DNA from: Kiritimatiellia bacterium
GTDB lineage: Bacteria; Verrucomicrobiota; Kiritimatiellia; RFP12; UBA1067
Direction of reading: 5' to 3'
DNA length: 9,957 nucleotides
Assembly (NCBI GenBank): GCA_016303225.1
Contig: JAEDMC010000113.1
Span: forward strand, 1 to 9,957
Shown here: one piece after another, positions 1 to 7,484 of the stretch
Numbering within the stretch: position 1 is the first letter of the stretch
How the letters are laid out: every line of letters begins with the position of its first letter
Made by a program: the position numbers and the translations under genes
Notes under the pieces: model-generated
Databases searched by the model: none
What the model saw: only the letters and a program-made list of their open reading frames with translations
What the model was told of the DNA's origin: nothing

Positions 1-45
1 CGGGGCAACTATCAACAACCAGCCGCGCCGAACCCCACCACTACA

Positions 46-80
46 ACCCCACTACCGGGGTCTGTCCCTTGGCTGTCCCT
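46..80 (-). repeat. Possible REP-like element downstream of hsdR
   Basis: Past the hsdR stop, the minus strand carries two GGGACAG copies (complement of CTGTCCC at 62-68 and 73-79). The second is followed directly by a small hairpin, ACCCC-GGTAGT-GGGGT (46-61, 5-bp stem, 6-nt loop). A GGAC/GTAG-type tetranucleotide just 5' of a palindrome is the layout of REP sequences mobilised by RAYT transposases, and GGGACAGACC-like words are common near them. No transposase gene is visible and the stem is short. It could equally be a weak terminator without a U-tract, or chance. This is a structural resemblance only. Confidence 0.22.
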
Positions 81-112
81 GCCCTGCATAAACGATTCAT
101 CCTGTTCTCGTG

Positions 113-3043
113 TTACGCCGCGGCGATTTCCTTCGCACGCTCGAACATGCGGTCGAGGAGCCAGGCGCGGAAGGCGTCGTTCTCCTTGAACTGCTTGTAG
201 AACTCCGTCGAGTCCTTGAGCGAATCGACGACGAGCTTCTTCATCGCGGCCTCGCACTCGAGCTTGGCGTTCTGATCGTCTGACTCCTTGATCGCGTTCG
301 CGAAGGACTCCACCTTGGCGATTGCCTCAGGCGCCTGCTTGATGAGTTTGAGGATGTTGTCCGCGTTCGTCCACTTGATACCGCCCCAGAGCGTGTTGAA
401 TTCGTCGACGATGACCGACAGAAGCTCGACCTTCGGGTCCCTCTTGCCGTGCGGCAGTCCGGGATTATTCGGATCGACCGTGCCCTCGCCGCGGTCTTCC
501 AGCGGATGGATGTTGCCCTTCACCTCGATGCGGTAGCTTTCGAGGTCGATACGGTCGAGGACGCCCTTCGCGAGATCCGGATCGTCCGGGCTCGGCAGTT
601 TCGGCACCAGAAGCCGGAAGAAATGCGACAGCTTCTCCCACATCGGCTCGCCCATCGGCAGAATCGCCGCCAAAAAGCCGTAGGTTCGGCAGAAGCCCTT
701 CGCACCGCCCTTGAAGGCGATCTTCTTCTCGTCGTCCAGCGCCTGGTAGTTCGCCACGCACGCATCGATGATCGCATCGATCCTGGGACGCGGCTCGCCG
801 GACATCAGAAGCCGCACGACCTCGCACGCCTCCTCGTTTGTATAGACCTCGGCCGCCTCCAGCCGCGCCTGCAGGTCGTAGAGATTGTTGGGGTCGGTGT
901 CGCCGACCTGCTTCGTCGAATGGTAGTACTTGGCGAACGCCTCGCGGACGGCGTCCTCGTTGTCGTGGAAGTCGATGACGCAGGTGTCCTTCTTCGCCGG
1001 ATTCGTCCGCCGGTTGAGCCGGGAGAGCGTCTGCACGGCCTTGATGTCCGAGAGCTCCTTGTCCACGTACATCGTGTGCAGGAGCGGCTCGTCATAGCCC
1101 GTCTGGAACTTGTCCGCGACGACAATGATGCGCCAGTCGCCCGTGCGGAACGTCTCCTCGATTTCCGCCGAGGGGAAACCGTTGATCGTCTCCTCCGTCA
1201 CGACCTTGCCGCCGTACTCCTTCTCGCCCGAAAAGGCGATCATCGGCCTGTACTTCGAGCCGACCTCCTCCAGCAGCTCCTTGATGGCGTAGTAGTATTC
1301 GATCGCCGAGACGATGCCGCGCGTCACGACCATCGCCCGCGCCTCCTTGTTGACGCGCCACGAGACCTGCGAGATGAAGTGCGTCACCATCTCGGCCGCC
1401 TTGCGCCGAATCGGCGTCTTCTGTCCCTCGACGAACGCGCGGATGCGCTTCAGCGCCTTCTTCTCGTCGAACTTCTCGTCCGCCTCGACGGTCTTCACGA
1501 CCCGGTAGTAGCTCTTCGCCGGAATGTAGTTCTCGAGGACGTCGAAGATGAACTTTTCCTCGATGGCCTGCTTCATCGAGTAGTAGTCGTAAGGACGGAA
1601 GACCGGCTTCCCGCCCTCGACCCTCCTTTCGCCGAACATCTCGAGCGTCTTGTTCTTCGGCGTCGCGGTAAAGGCGAAGTAGCTCGCGTTCTTCATCATC
1701 TGCCGCGATTCCATAAGCCGGTTGATGACGTCCTCGACGACCTCCCCCTCCTTGCGCTCATCGCCCGACAGCGTGATGTTCATTTCCGCCGCGAGGTCCC
1801 CGCTCTGGCTCGAGTGCGCCTCGTCGATCACGATGGCGAACCTCTTCGTCGCCTGCGAGGCGATGTCGTCGGCGATGTACTTGAACTTGTGGACGGTCGT
1901 GATGACGATCTTCTTGTTGTCCTCGAGCGCCGCCTTGAGCTGTCCCGATGCGCTCGCCCACGCGACTAGCTTCGACTGCTGCGCGAACTGGCGGATCGTG
2001 TCGCGGATCTGCTTGTCGAGGTTGACGCGGTCCGTCACCACGACGACCGAGTCGACGACGTTCGCGCCGTCCTTCTCCAGCTCCACGAGCTGGTGCGTGA
2101 GCCACGCGATCGAGTTCGACTTGCCCGACCCCGCCGAGTGCTGGATCAGGTAGCGCCGCCCGACGCCGTTCTCCCGGACGTCCGCCAGGAGCCGCCGCAC
2201 GACCTGGATCTGGTGGTAGCGCGGGAATATCAGCGACTCCTTCACCTTGCCGGTCTTCTTGTCCTTCTTCTCGACGACCTGCGCGTAGTTCTCGAGGATG
2301 TTCGCGAGCGACCGCTTTTCGAGCGTCTCCTTCCAGAAGTAGTCGGTCTTGAGCCCGTCCGGGTTCGGCGGATTGCCCGCGCCGTCGTTCCAGCCCTTGT
2401 TGAACGGGATGAAGAACGACTTCTCGCCCTCGAGCTTCGTCGTGTACATGATCGTCGCGTCGTCCACGGCGAAATGCCCGACGCACCGCTTGAATCGGAA
2501 GAGCGTCGCGAGCTCCGGCCGGCGGTCGGTCTTGTACTGGTCGACGGCGTCGGACGTGTCCTGGTTCGTGTAGGCGTTCTTGAGCTCGCACGTGATGACC
2601 GGGAGCCCGTTCACGAAGAGGCACAGGTCGATCGCGTCGGCGCTCGTCTCCTTGCCGCGGTGCTTCAGCTGCCGCGTCACCGAGAAGACGTTGCACGCAA
2701 ACTTCGCCGCCGCGTCCGCGTTCTTCTCCGTCGGCGTCGCGTACATGAGCGTCAAATGGACGGGATAGCACTTGATGCCCTTTCTCAGGACGTCGACGAT
2801 GCCGCGACTCTCGATCTCGTGGTTGAGCCGCGTCAGGAACTTGAGCTTGCCGCCCTCCTCGTGAAGCCGCAGCTCACCGGCCTGCACCGGCTGGGTCCTC
2901 AGGAGGAACCCGTGAAGCTTCGGCCAGTCGACGGCGAACTTCGCGTCGAAGTCATCGCTTTTGCCGAGCTCGTAGCCGTTCACCGCCACCAGGTGATCGA
3001 CGATGATGTCCTCCAGCCCCTTCTCGCTCACATCGGTCTTCAT
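113..3043 (-). CDS. hsdR: Type I restriction enzyme, R (motor/nuclease) subunit HsdR
   Basis: This 976-residue subunit would join HsdM/HsdS, translocate DNA with ATP and cut unmodified DNA. The N-terminal HSDR_N nuclease domain (about 35-260) has a PD-(D/E)xK core: D139 and E153-L-K155. The SF2 helicase motor follows: Walker A AGSGKS at 304-309, DEAH at 407-410, TATP at 459-462 and the motif VI-like segment QTLSRLNRR at 671-679. The C-terminal 200 residues are helical and would dock on the methylase. All signature residues are intact and the length is normal for the family. The ATG at 3043 is chosen over the upstream in-frame ATGs at 3130 and 3103 because GGAGGAG lies just before it, the longer form would run into the ATPase gene, and family N-termini begin like MKTDVSEKGLED. 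It sits 16 bp after the ATPase stop, so both are probably on one mRNA. GC content is the highest in the window. Confidence 0.97.
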   Translation of the reverse strand: MKTDVSEKGLEDIIVDHLVAVNGYELGKSDDFDAKFAVDWPKLHGFLLRTQPVQAGELRLHEEGGKLKFLTRLNHEIESRGIVDVLRKGIKCYPVHLTLMYATPTEKNADAAAKFACNVFSVTRQLKHRGKETSADAIDLCLFVNGLPVITCELKNAYTNQDTSDAVDQYKTDRRPELATLFRFKRCVGHFAVDDATIMYTTKLEGEKSFFIPFNKGWNDGAGNPPNPDGLKTDYFWKETLEKRSLANILENYAQVVEKKDKKTGKVKESLIFPRYHQIQVVRRLLADVRENGVGRRYLIQHSAGSGKSNSIAWLTHQLVELEKDGANVVDSVVVVTDRVNLDKQIRDTIRQFAQQSKLVAWASASGQLKAALEDNKKIVITTVHKFKYIADDIASQATKRFAIVIDEAHSSQSGDLAAEMNITLSGDERKEGEVVEDVINRLMESRQMMKNASYFAFTATPKNKTLEMFGERRVEGGKPVFRPYDYYSMKQAIEEKFIFDVLENYIPAKSYYRVVKTVEADEKFDEKKALKRIRAFVEGQKTPIRRKAAEMVTHFISQVSWRVNKEARAMVVTRGIVSAIEYYYAIKELLEEVGSKYRPMIAFSGEKEYGGKVVTEETINGFPSAEIEETFRTGDWRIIVVADKFQTGYDEPLLHTMYVDKELSDIKAVQTLSRLNRRTNPAKKDTCVIDFHDNEDAVREAFAKYYHSTKQVGDTDPNNLYDLQARLEAAEVYTNEEACEVVRLLMSGEPRPRIDAIIDACVANYQALDDEKKIAFKGGAKGFCRTYGFLAAILPMGEPMWEKLSHFFRLLVPKLPSPDDPDLAKGVLDRIDLESYRIEVKGNIHPLEDRGEGTVDPNNPGLPHGKRDPKVELLSVIVDEFNTLWGGIKWTNADNILKLIKQAPEAIAKVESFANAIKESDDQNAKLECEAAMKKLVVDSLKDSTEFYKQFKENDAFRAWLLDRMFERAKEIAAA

Positions 3044-3046
3044 GGC

Positions 3047-3052
3047 TCCTCC
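3047..3052 (-). promoter_or_regulatory. Ribosome binding site of hsdR (decides the start)
   Basis: The minus strand reads GGAGGAGCC then ATG. This strong Shine-Dalgarno match, 3-4 nt from the start, lies in the 16-bp gap after the ATPase stop. It supports the start at 3043 rather than the 29-residue extension into the ATPase gene. Confidence 0.8.
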
Positions 3053-3059
3053 ATTGGTT

Positions 3060-4340
3060 TCAGGGACACAGGCAGCCGATCGGGCAGACGACGATCCCGT
3101 CATCCGGACGGCGGTAGGCACAATCGCCAACAGCCGTCAGCACCATCATGAACGACGGTCTGGGCATCTTGCTCGTATCGACCTTGTCCGCCAGTTTCAA
3201 CAGCGTCTCAGCCCCCCTGTCGACGAGCGCCTGTCCGCCGACCTTGATTTCCACCAATCCATAAGCCCCATCGCGCAAGTAGACGACGGCATCGCATTCG
3301 AGTCCGCTCGCATCGTGATAGTGCCGCACCTCGCCCATCAGCGCATCGGCATAGACACGCAAATCGCGGACTGCCAGCGTCTCGAAGAGAAAGCCAAACG
3401 TCTGCAAGTCTCCCATCAGCCCGCCCGGGCCGATCCTCAGCGCCGCAGTCGCGACCGAGGGATCGGTGTAATAGCGCGTGTCGGACGTCCGCACCGGAGT
3501 CTTGCACCTCAGGTTCGGGCACCAGGCCGGCATATCCTCGATTGCGAAGATCCGCTTGAGCGCATTGATGTAGGAATACACGGTATCGTCGTCGAAAGCG
3601 CCGGCCTCGTGCGCGGCAAGATCCCCCTTGATGACGGCGGCCGTCGATTGCGTTCCCTGAAGTCGCGCATAGGAACGCATGATTCGCCGCGCTCGGTCCT
3701 CGTCTCGTGAAACACCGTCCACGCGCGAGATGTCGCGCTTGACCACCGCCTCCAGATAGTCGAATGACGCATCAAGCGCCACCTCGCCGGAAAGTCCGCA
3801 GGCAACGGGCCACCCGCCGCGGCAAATCGCCTGCGCGATGTCGGGAAGTTCCGACAGTGTCGGATGCGCCCCAGTCGGATCCGTGCCGTCGAAAAGACCC
3901 TTCAGGGAAACCTCGCCCGAGGACTCGCCTGACTCAAAAAGCGACATCGGCCGCATCTTGAGCCACGCAAAGCGTCCCGTGCCGCTGTGCTTCATGTCCG
4001 AATCGTCCGGAGGGACGGCCGACCCGGTCAGCAGAAACTGCCCGCGCCCTTCGGCATGATCCACTCGATAGCGAATGGCATCCCACAGAACCGGAGCCTG
4101 CTGCCATTCGTCTATCAGCCGCGGCACTGCACCGTCCAGTATTTCAGACGGACGGATTTTCGCCATCAGCAAGTTATGCTCTCGCTTCTCCGGCTCGTCA
4201 AGATAGATGACGCTCTTTGCCGCCTGTTCGCATGTCGTTGTCTTGCCACACCACTTGATGCCTTCAATAAGGATTGCTCCTGCCGTTTGCGAACGACGAA
4301 TGATCAAGTCATCTAAAATCCTCTTTCTGTATCCTTTCAT
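3060..4340 (-). CDS. AAA (AAA_14) ATPase with C-terminal DUF4143 domain
   Basis: This 426-residue protein has the two-part layout of the AAA_14 + DUF4143 family. The ATPase part has Walker A GIKWCGKT (27-34), Walker B LIDEW (75-79, acidic pair D77 E78) and a TGSA sensor-like turn (105-108). The C-terminal part (about 190-410) ends in an E320...D350...E364-I-K366 pattern that fits the PD-(D/E)xK-like fold to which I recall DUF4143 being assigned. Whether it cuts DNA is unknown. No signal peptide or membrane segment is seen. The family is common and often multicopy in gut and environmental bacteria, but its role is not settled. Here it separates hsdS from hsdR, directly after a 23-bp tandem repeat. 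The start at 4340 matches the usual N-terminus (MKGYRKRILDD). No Shine-Dalgarno precedes it, and a TATAAT sits so close that the mRNA may be leaderless. It is not a known part of type I enzymes; cargo or accessory gene is inferred. Confidence 0.9.
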   Translation of the reverse strand: MKGYRKRILDDLIIRRSQTAGAILIEGIKWCGKTTTCEQAAKSVIYLDEPEKREHNLLMAKIRPSEILDGAVPRLIDEWQQAPVLWDAIRYRVDHAEGRGQFLLTGSAVPPDDSDMKHSGTGRFAWLKMRPMSLFESGESSGEVSLKGLFDGTDPTGAHPTLSELPDIAQAICRGGWPVACGLSGEVALDASFDYLEAVVKRDISRVDGVSRDEDRARRIMRSYARLQGTQSTAAVIKGDLAAHEAGAFDDDTVYSYINALKRIFAIEDMPAWCPNLRCKTPVRTSDTRYYTDPSVATAALRIGPGGLMGDLQTFGFLFETLAVRDLRVYADALMGEVRHYHDASGLECDAVVYLRDGAYGLVEIKVGGQALVDRGAETLLKLADKVDTSKMPRPSFMMVLTAVGDCAYRRPDDGIVVCPIGCLCP

Positions 4341-4347
4341 CAGAAAT

Positions 4348-4356
4348 ATTATAACA
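4348..4356 (-). promoter_or_regulatory. Extended -10 promoter for the ATPase gene
   Basis: The minus strand reads TGTTATAAT, a perfect TGnTATAAT extended -10 (hexamer at 4348-4353). There is no good -35 hexamer at 16-18 bp, as is usual for extended -10 promoters. The predicted transcription start is about 4341, one base before the ATG at 4340, so a leaderless or near-leaderless mRNA is expected. The nearest 23-bp repeat covers about -28 to -50 of this promoter. Confidence 0.6.
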
Positions 4357-4368
4357 TAAATCAGACCA

Positions 4369-4452
4369 TTCGGTTAGTTGACGCCTTTTCGTTCGGTTAG
4401 TTGACGCCTTTTCGTTCGGTTAGTTGTTGCCTTTTCGTTCGGTTAGTTGTTG
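4369..4452 (-). repeat. 23-bp tandem direct repeat, about 3.6 copies
   Basis: Copies lie at 4369-4391, 4392-4414, 4415-4437 and 4438-4452 (partial). The first two are identical. The third differs by a two-base change (GTC to AAC on the minus strand). The fourth keeps 15 bases and ends next to the hsdS stop. The core shared by all, on the minus strand, is AACTAACCGAA, and three copies continue into CGAAAAGGC. The period of 23 bp is about 2.2 helical turns, so the copies lie on nearly the same face of the helix. The unit is not palindromic. The array fills the space between hsdS and the ATPase promoter and overlaps its -35 region, as iteron-like binding sites would. It has no spacers and is not a CRISPR. 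Confidence 0.92.
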
Positions 4453-4457
4453 ACCCT

Positions 4458-5615
4458 TCACAGCTTCCTGAGATCGATCCGTCCCGTCACCGCGTCGGAA
4501 ATGAGCCGCGTGCGGTATTCCTTCAGCAAGCCGATCTGCCGCGTCACCGCGGCAATCGCCTTGTCCGTCTTCGCCCCCGCCGCATCAAGATACGCCACGA
4601 TCTTCTGTTGCTCGGGAAGAGACAACCTTGGAATTTTCATTCGCCCATAGTCACTCTTTGTCATGCTCGGCAAGGTTGTCTGCGAGATAAATCGTCTGTA
4701 ATCAAAGCAGGTCGCACAATAATAGAAAAATCGCAGATCAAGTTCCTTGGTCAAGGGTTTTACATCGAAGGCCGTATCAACGTTCCAGTATTTGCCCGCA
4801 ACGTAATGTGGGATGTGTAGTGTCGCGCCTTTTCTTCCTAACAAAACGGTTGGCCCAATTTTGAACTCCCCGCATGTCTTGAAACTTTCCGCACCGCTTC
4901 CATAAACCGGGGTATCTCCTTCTGTTGTCGGATCAGAACCATTATTGATTTGAACCAAATACTTCACGGCGATCGTATCCCCACTTTCGCGCGTGACGAC
5001 CTTGGAAATCACCGCCTGCTTCTTCTCGTTCAAGAGCTTGATTTCGCGCTCCTTCAGCTCGATCAGCCGGTCGATCTTCGCCGTCTTCTCGTCGAGATAC
5101 GCGACAATCGCCTCCTGCTCGGCGGAAGGAGGGACGGGAAATTTCATCCCAAGCAAATCAATCGTTGATATGCGAAGGCGTATCTCCATGATTCCCTTGG
5201 CATACCCGCGAAACGCCTGTTGAACGGCTGGAAGCCGAAACATGAACTCATAGAACCTCGCCAAGACATTCTCGCGCGGAACAAGCGAATAATAAGCCGG
5301 GCTAATCAACCCATCATATGGCGTTACACCAACCGAGCCGATAATGACATTCATACTATTGAGCACAAGATCACCCCTCCGAGCAACCTTATATTGGCTA
5401 ATGTCATCCTTCGACTTGTTTCCGACATCCCCTTTCTCATCATACGGAATAACACCGATGTCTTTCATCAGCGACAAAATCATCATCTGATTAGACGAAC
5501 GGTTGTTTTCCTTTCGCTCATAGAAGCACGACTTCAAACGCAGCATCTCCCACCCCCGCGGCACTTCGGGGAGCCAGGCGAGGCCGGTCGGCTTGTAGGC
5601 GGGATAGGGCTTCAC
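4458..5615 (-). CDS. hsdS: Type I restriction enzyme, S (specificity) subunit HsdS
   Basis: This 385-residue subunit would set the bipartite DNA target of the HsdM/HsdR complex. It shows the classic two-part repeat: target-recognition domain 1 (about 10-160, starting near GLAWLPEVPRGWEMLRLKS), conserved helical spacer 1 (about 165-208, SAEQEAIVAYLDEKTAKID), recognition domain 2 (about 212-330) and helical spacer 2 (333-380, LPEQQKIVAYLDAAGAKTD). The two spacers are visibly homologous. The start is GTG at 5615, forming a GTGA overlap with the hsdM stop, and GGAGAGGTG lies 5-7 nt upstream, so it is translationally coupled to hsdM. Base composition is mosaic: AT-rich in both recognition domains and GC-rich in the spacers, a sign of domain replacement. 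Which sequence it recognises cannot be read from the protein. Confidence 0.96.
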   Translation of the reverse strand: MKPYPAYKPTGLAWLPEVPRGWEMLRLKSCFYERKENNRSSNQMMILSLMKDIGVIPYDEKGDVGNKSKDDISQYKVARRGDLVLNSMNVIIGSVGVTPYDGLISPAYYSLVPRENVLARFYEFMFRLPAVQQAFRGYAKGIMEIRLRISTIDLLGMKFPVPPSAEQEAIVAYLDEKTAKIDRLIELKEREIKLLNEKKQAVISKVVTRESGDTIAVKYLVQINNGSDPTTEGDTPVYGSGAESFKTCGEFKIGPTVLLGRKGATLHIPHYVAGKYWNVDTAFDVKPLTKELDLRFFYYCATCFDYRRFISQTTLPSMTKSDYGRMKIPRLSLPEQQKIVAYLDAAGAKTDKAIAAVTRQIGLLKEYRTRLISDAVTGRIDLRKL

Positions 5616-7447
5616 GCAATCACCTCTCCAAGGAGGTCCTTCGCCTCGGATTCGACCGCCTTGAGGTCCGCGGCGATTTCAGCGAGCTCCCGGAGCTTCA
5701 CCGGCTTGTAGAAGTACTTGGTGAACGAGATCTCGTAGCCGATCTTCGTCGCCTCCTTGTCCACCCAGGCGTCGGGCACGTAGGGCTTCACCTCCTTCTC
5801 GAAGAAGCCGTCGATGCCGCCCGGATAGGTGAACGGCACGTTCTCGGTGTCGCGGAGCTTCTTGTCGGGCTGGACGCGCCCCTTCTTGTCGGTCTTGACC
5901 TTGCCGTTCTCGACGAGCGGACGCTCCACCGTGATCTGCCAGTAGCCGAACTCCTTGTTGTCGAAGACACGCGAACAGCCCTTCGGGTCGTCCGTCATGT
6001 CCATGAAGAGCCGCATGATCTCCTCGCGGTTCCCAGGACTGAACTCGCAGTTCTTGTCGCCGAGGTTGCGGCGGAGCGGCACGAACATCTGCGTCGCGTC
6101 GATGAGCTGGATCTTCCCCTTGCGGCGCGGCTCCTTGCGGTTCGAGAGAATCCAGATGTAGGTGCCGATGCCCGTGTTGTAGAACATGTTCTCCGGCACG
6201 GCGACGATCGCCTCGACGAGATCGTTCTCGATCAGGAACCGCCGCGCGTTCGACTCGCCCGAGCCCGCGTCGCCCGTGAAGAGCGAGGAGCCGTTGTTGA
6301 CCTCGGCGATGCGCGAGCCGAGCGCCGTGTCGGTCTTCATCTTCGCGACGTTGTTGAGGAGGAAGAGGAGCTGTCCGTCGGAGACGCGCGGCAGCATCGA
6401 CACGGTCTCGCCGTTCGGAAGCCGCCCCTGGAAGCGCGGATCCGTGATGTCGCCCTTGCCGCCCATCAGCTCGGCGTCCTTCTTCCAGCTCTTGCCGTAA
6501 GGCGGATTCGCGAACATGAAGTCGAACTGGCGCCCCGTGAAGCCGTCCTCGGAAAGCGTCGAGCCGAACGCGACTCTGTTCGTCGTGTTGCCCTCGCCCT
6601 TGATGAGCATGTCGGCGTTGGCGATCGCCCACGCCTCGCCCAGGTTTTCCTGTCCGAACAGGTGGATGGAGACCTTCTTGCCCGCCGCCTTCGCCACCTC
6701 GCGCAGCTTGTCCGAGGCGATCGTCACCATGCCGAAGGTTCCGCACGCGCAGTCATAGCAGGTGTAGGTCGTGGACTTGAGCTCGCTGCGGATCGGACGG
6801 AACACGAGGTCGACCATCAGCCAGATCGCGTCGCGCGGCGTGAAGAAGTCGCCGGCCTGCGCGTTCGACTCCTCGTTGAACTTGCGCAGGAGCTCCTCGT
6901 AGACCGTGCCGACGGCGTGGTTGTCGAGCCCGGGCTGCCTCACGCTCCCGTCGTCGTTCAGGACGGGCAGCGGCGAGAGGTTCACCTTCGCGTTGACGAA
7001 GCTGTCGATGACGCCGTGCAGGATGCCCGCGTCGAGCATCTTCGGGATCTGGTTGCGGAACTCGAAGCGGCGGATGATCTCCTGCACGTTCGCCGAGAAG
7101 CCGTCCAGGTACTTGGTGAAGTCGGCCTCCAGCTTCTGCGGATTCGTGCGGGAGGTGAGCTCCCGCATCGTAAACGGCGAGGAGTTGCAGAAGTTCTGCC
7201 CGGCGGCTCCGCAGAGGGCGTCGTCCTGTTCGACGACCTTGTCGCCGTCGAGCGCCCGCTTCATCTCCAGCACCTTCGCCTTCGTCGGCTCCAGCACCAG
7301 ATCGAGACGCCGCAGCACGACCATCGGCAGAATCACCTTGCGGTAGTCGCTCGGCACGTACACGTCCCTCAGCCAATCGTCGGCGATCGACCAGATGTAG
7401 CTCACATACGGCCCTGCATTGAACTGCTGCGTCTCTTCCCTCTTCAT
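5612..7447 (-). CDS. hsdM: Type I restriction enzyme, M (N6-adenine methyltransferase) subunit HsdM
   Basis: This 611-residue subunit would transfer a methyl group from S-adenosylmethionine to adenine N6 in the target chosen by HsdS. It has an HsdM_N helical domain (about 12-160, YIWSIADDWLRDVYVPSDYRK) and then the N6_Mtase domain. Visible motifs are the FFTPRD entry segment (201-206), motif I YDCACGTFGM (231-240) and catalytic motif IV NPPY (314-317). Also visible are the segments LVEAIVAVPENMFYNTGIGTY and LIDATQMFVPLR, typical of HsdM. Length is slightly above the 500-residue type members. One oddity is F238, where motif I usually has Gly or Ala (CGTGG/GTAG). The start at 7447 has AAAGGG six bases upstream. 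It has its own extended -10 promoter in the 37-bp gap after the 179-residue gene, and its stop overlaps hsdS. Confidence 0.97.
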   Translation of the reverse strand: MKREETQQFNAGPYVSYIWSIADDWLRDVYVPSDYRKVILPMVVLRRLDLVLEPTKAKVLEMKRALDGDKVVEQDDALCGAAGQNFCNSSPFTMRELTSRTNPQKLEADFTKYLDGFSANVQEIIRRFEFRNQIPKMLDAGILHGVIDSFVNAKVNLSPLPVLNDDGSVRQPGLDNHAVGTVYEELLRKFNEESNAQAGDFFTPRDAIWLMVDLVFRPIRSELKSTTYTCYDCACGTFGMVTIASDKLREVAKAAGKKVSIHLFGQENLGEAWAIANADMLIKGEGNTTNRVAFGSTLSEDGFTGRQFDFMFANPPYGKSWKKDAELMGGKGDITDPRFQGRLPNGETVSMLPRVSDGQLLFLLNNVAKMKTDTALGSRIAEVNNGSSLFTGDAGSGESNARRFLIENDLVEAIVAVPENMFYNTGIGTYIWILSNRKEPRRKGKIQLIDATQMFVPLRRNLGDKNCEFSPGNREEIMRLFMDMTDDPKGCSRVFDNKEFGYWQITVERPLVENGKVKTDKKGRVQPDKKLRDTENVPFTYPGGIDGFFEKEVKPYVPDAWVDKEATKIGYEISFTKYFYKPVKLRELAEIAADLKAVESEAKDLLGEVIA

Positions 7448-7472
7448 CGCATACCCTTTGCTGTATGTCTGT

Positions 7473-7481
7473 ATTATATCA
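7473..7481 (-). promoter_or_regulatory. Extended -10 promoter for hsdM-hsdS
   Basis: The minus strand reads TGATATAAT, a TGnTATAAT extended -10 (hexamer at 7473-7478), between the stop of the 179-residue gene (7485) and the hsdM start. The -35 region falls inside the end of that gene and has only a weak hexamer (GCGTGA at 7496-7501, 17 bp away). The predicted start of transcription is near 7466, giving a leader of about 19 nt that includes the AAAGGG ribosome binding site (7454-7459). Confidence 0.6.
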
Positions 7482-7484
7482 AAC

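Noticed and set aside
14..88. 24-codon minus-strand reading frame ending in VVVVGFGAAGC, similar to an FAD-binding motif of flavoprotein dehydrogenases
   Set aside because: The motif is suggestive of a truncated flavoprotein start, but the frame stops at once (TGA then TAG) and neither other frame continues the fold. It has no clear ribosome binding site, and the GT-rich DNA can encode such a string by chance.
1..112. Intrinsic terminator after hsdR
   Set aside because: The only hairpin (46-61) has a 5-bp stem and is not followed by a T run on the minus strand.
449..1969. Long plus-strand open frame (506 codons) opposite hsdR
   Set aside because: Arg/Leu/Val-rich translation with no domain logic, typical of the antisense frame of GC-rich DNA. 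hsdR on the other strand has every family motif.
1758..2771. Minus-strand open frame of 337 codons in another frame within hsdR
   Set aside because: Arg/Gly/Ala-rich out-of-frame reading of GC-rich hsdR, no motif.
2093..3151. Plus-strand open frame of 352 codons opposite the hsdR N-terminus
   Set aside because: Arg/Val/Leu-rich antisense shadow of the HSDR_N domain, with no recognisable motif.
4369..4452. Tandem repeat considered as a CRISPR array
   Set aside because: The units are head-to-tail with no spacers between them and no cas genes are present.
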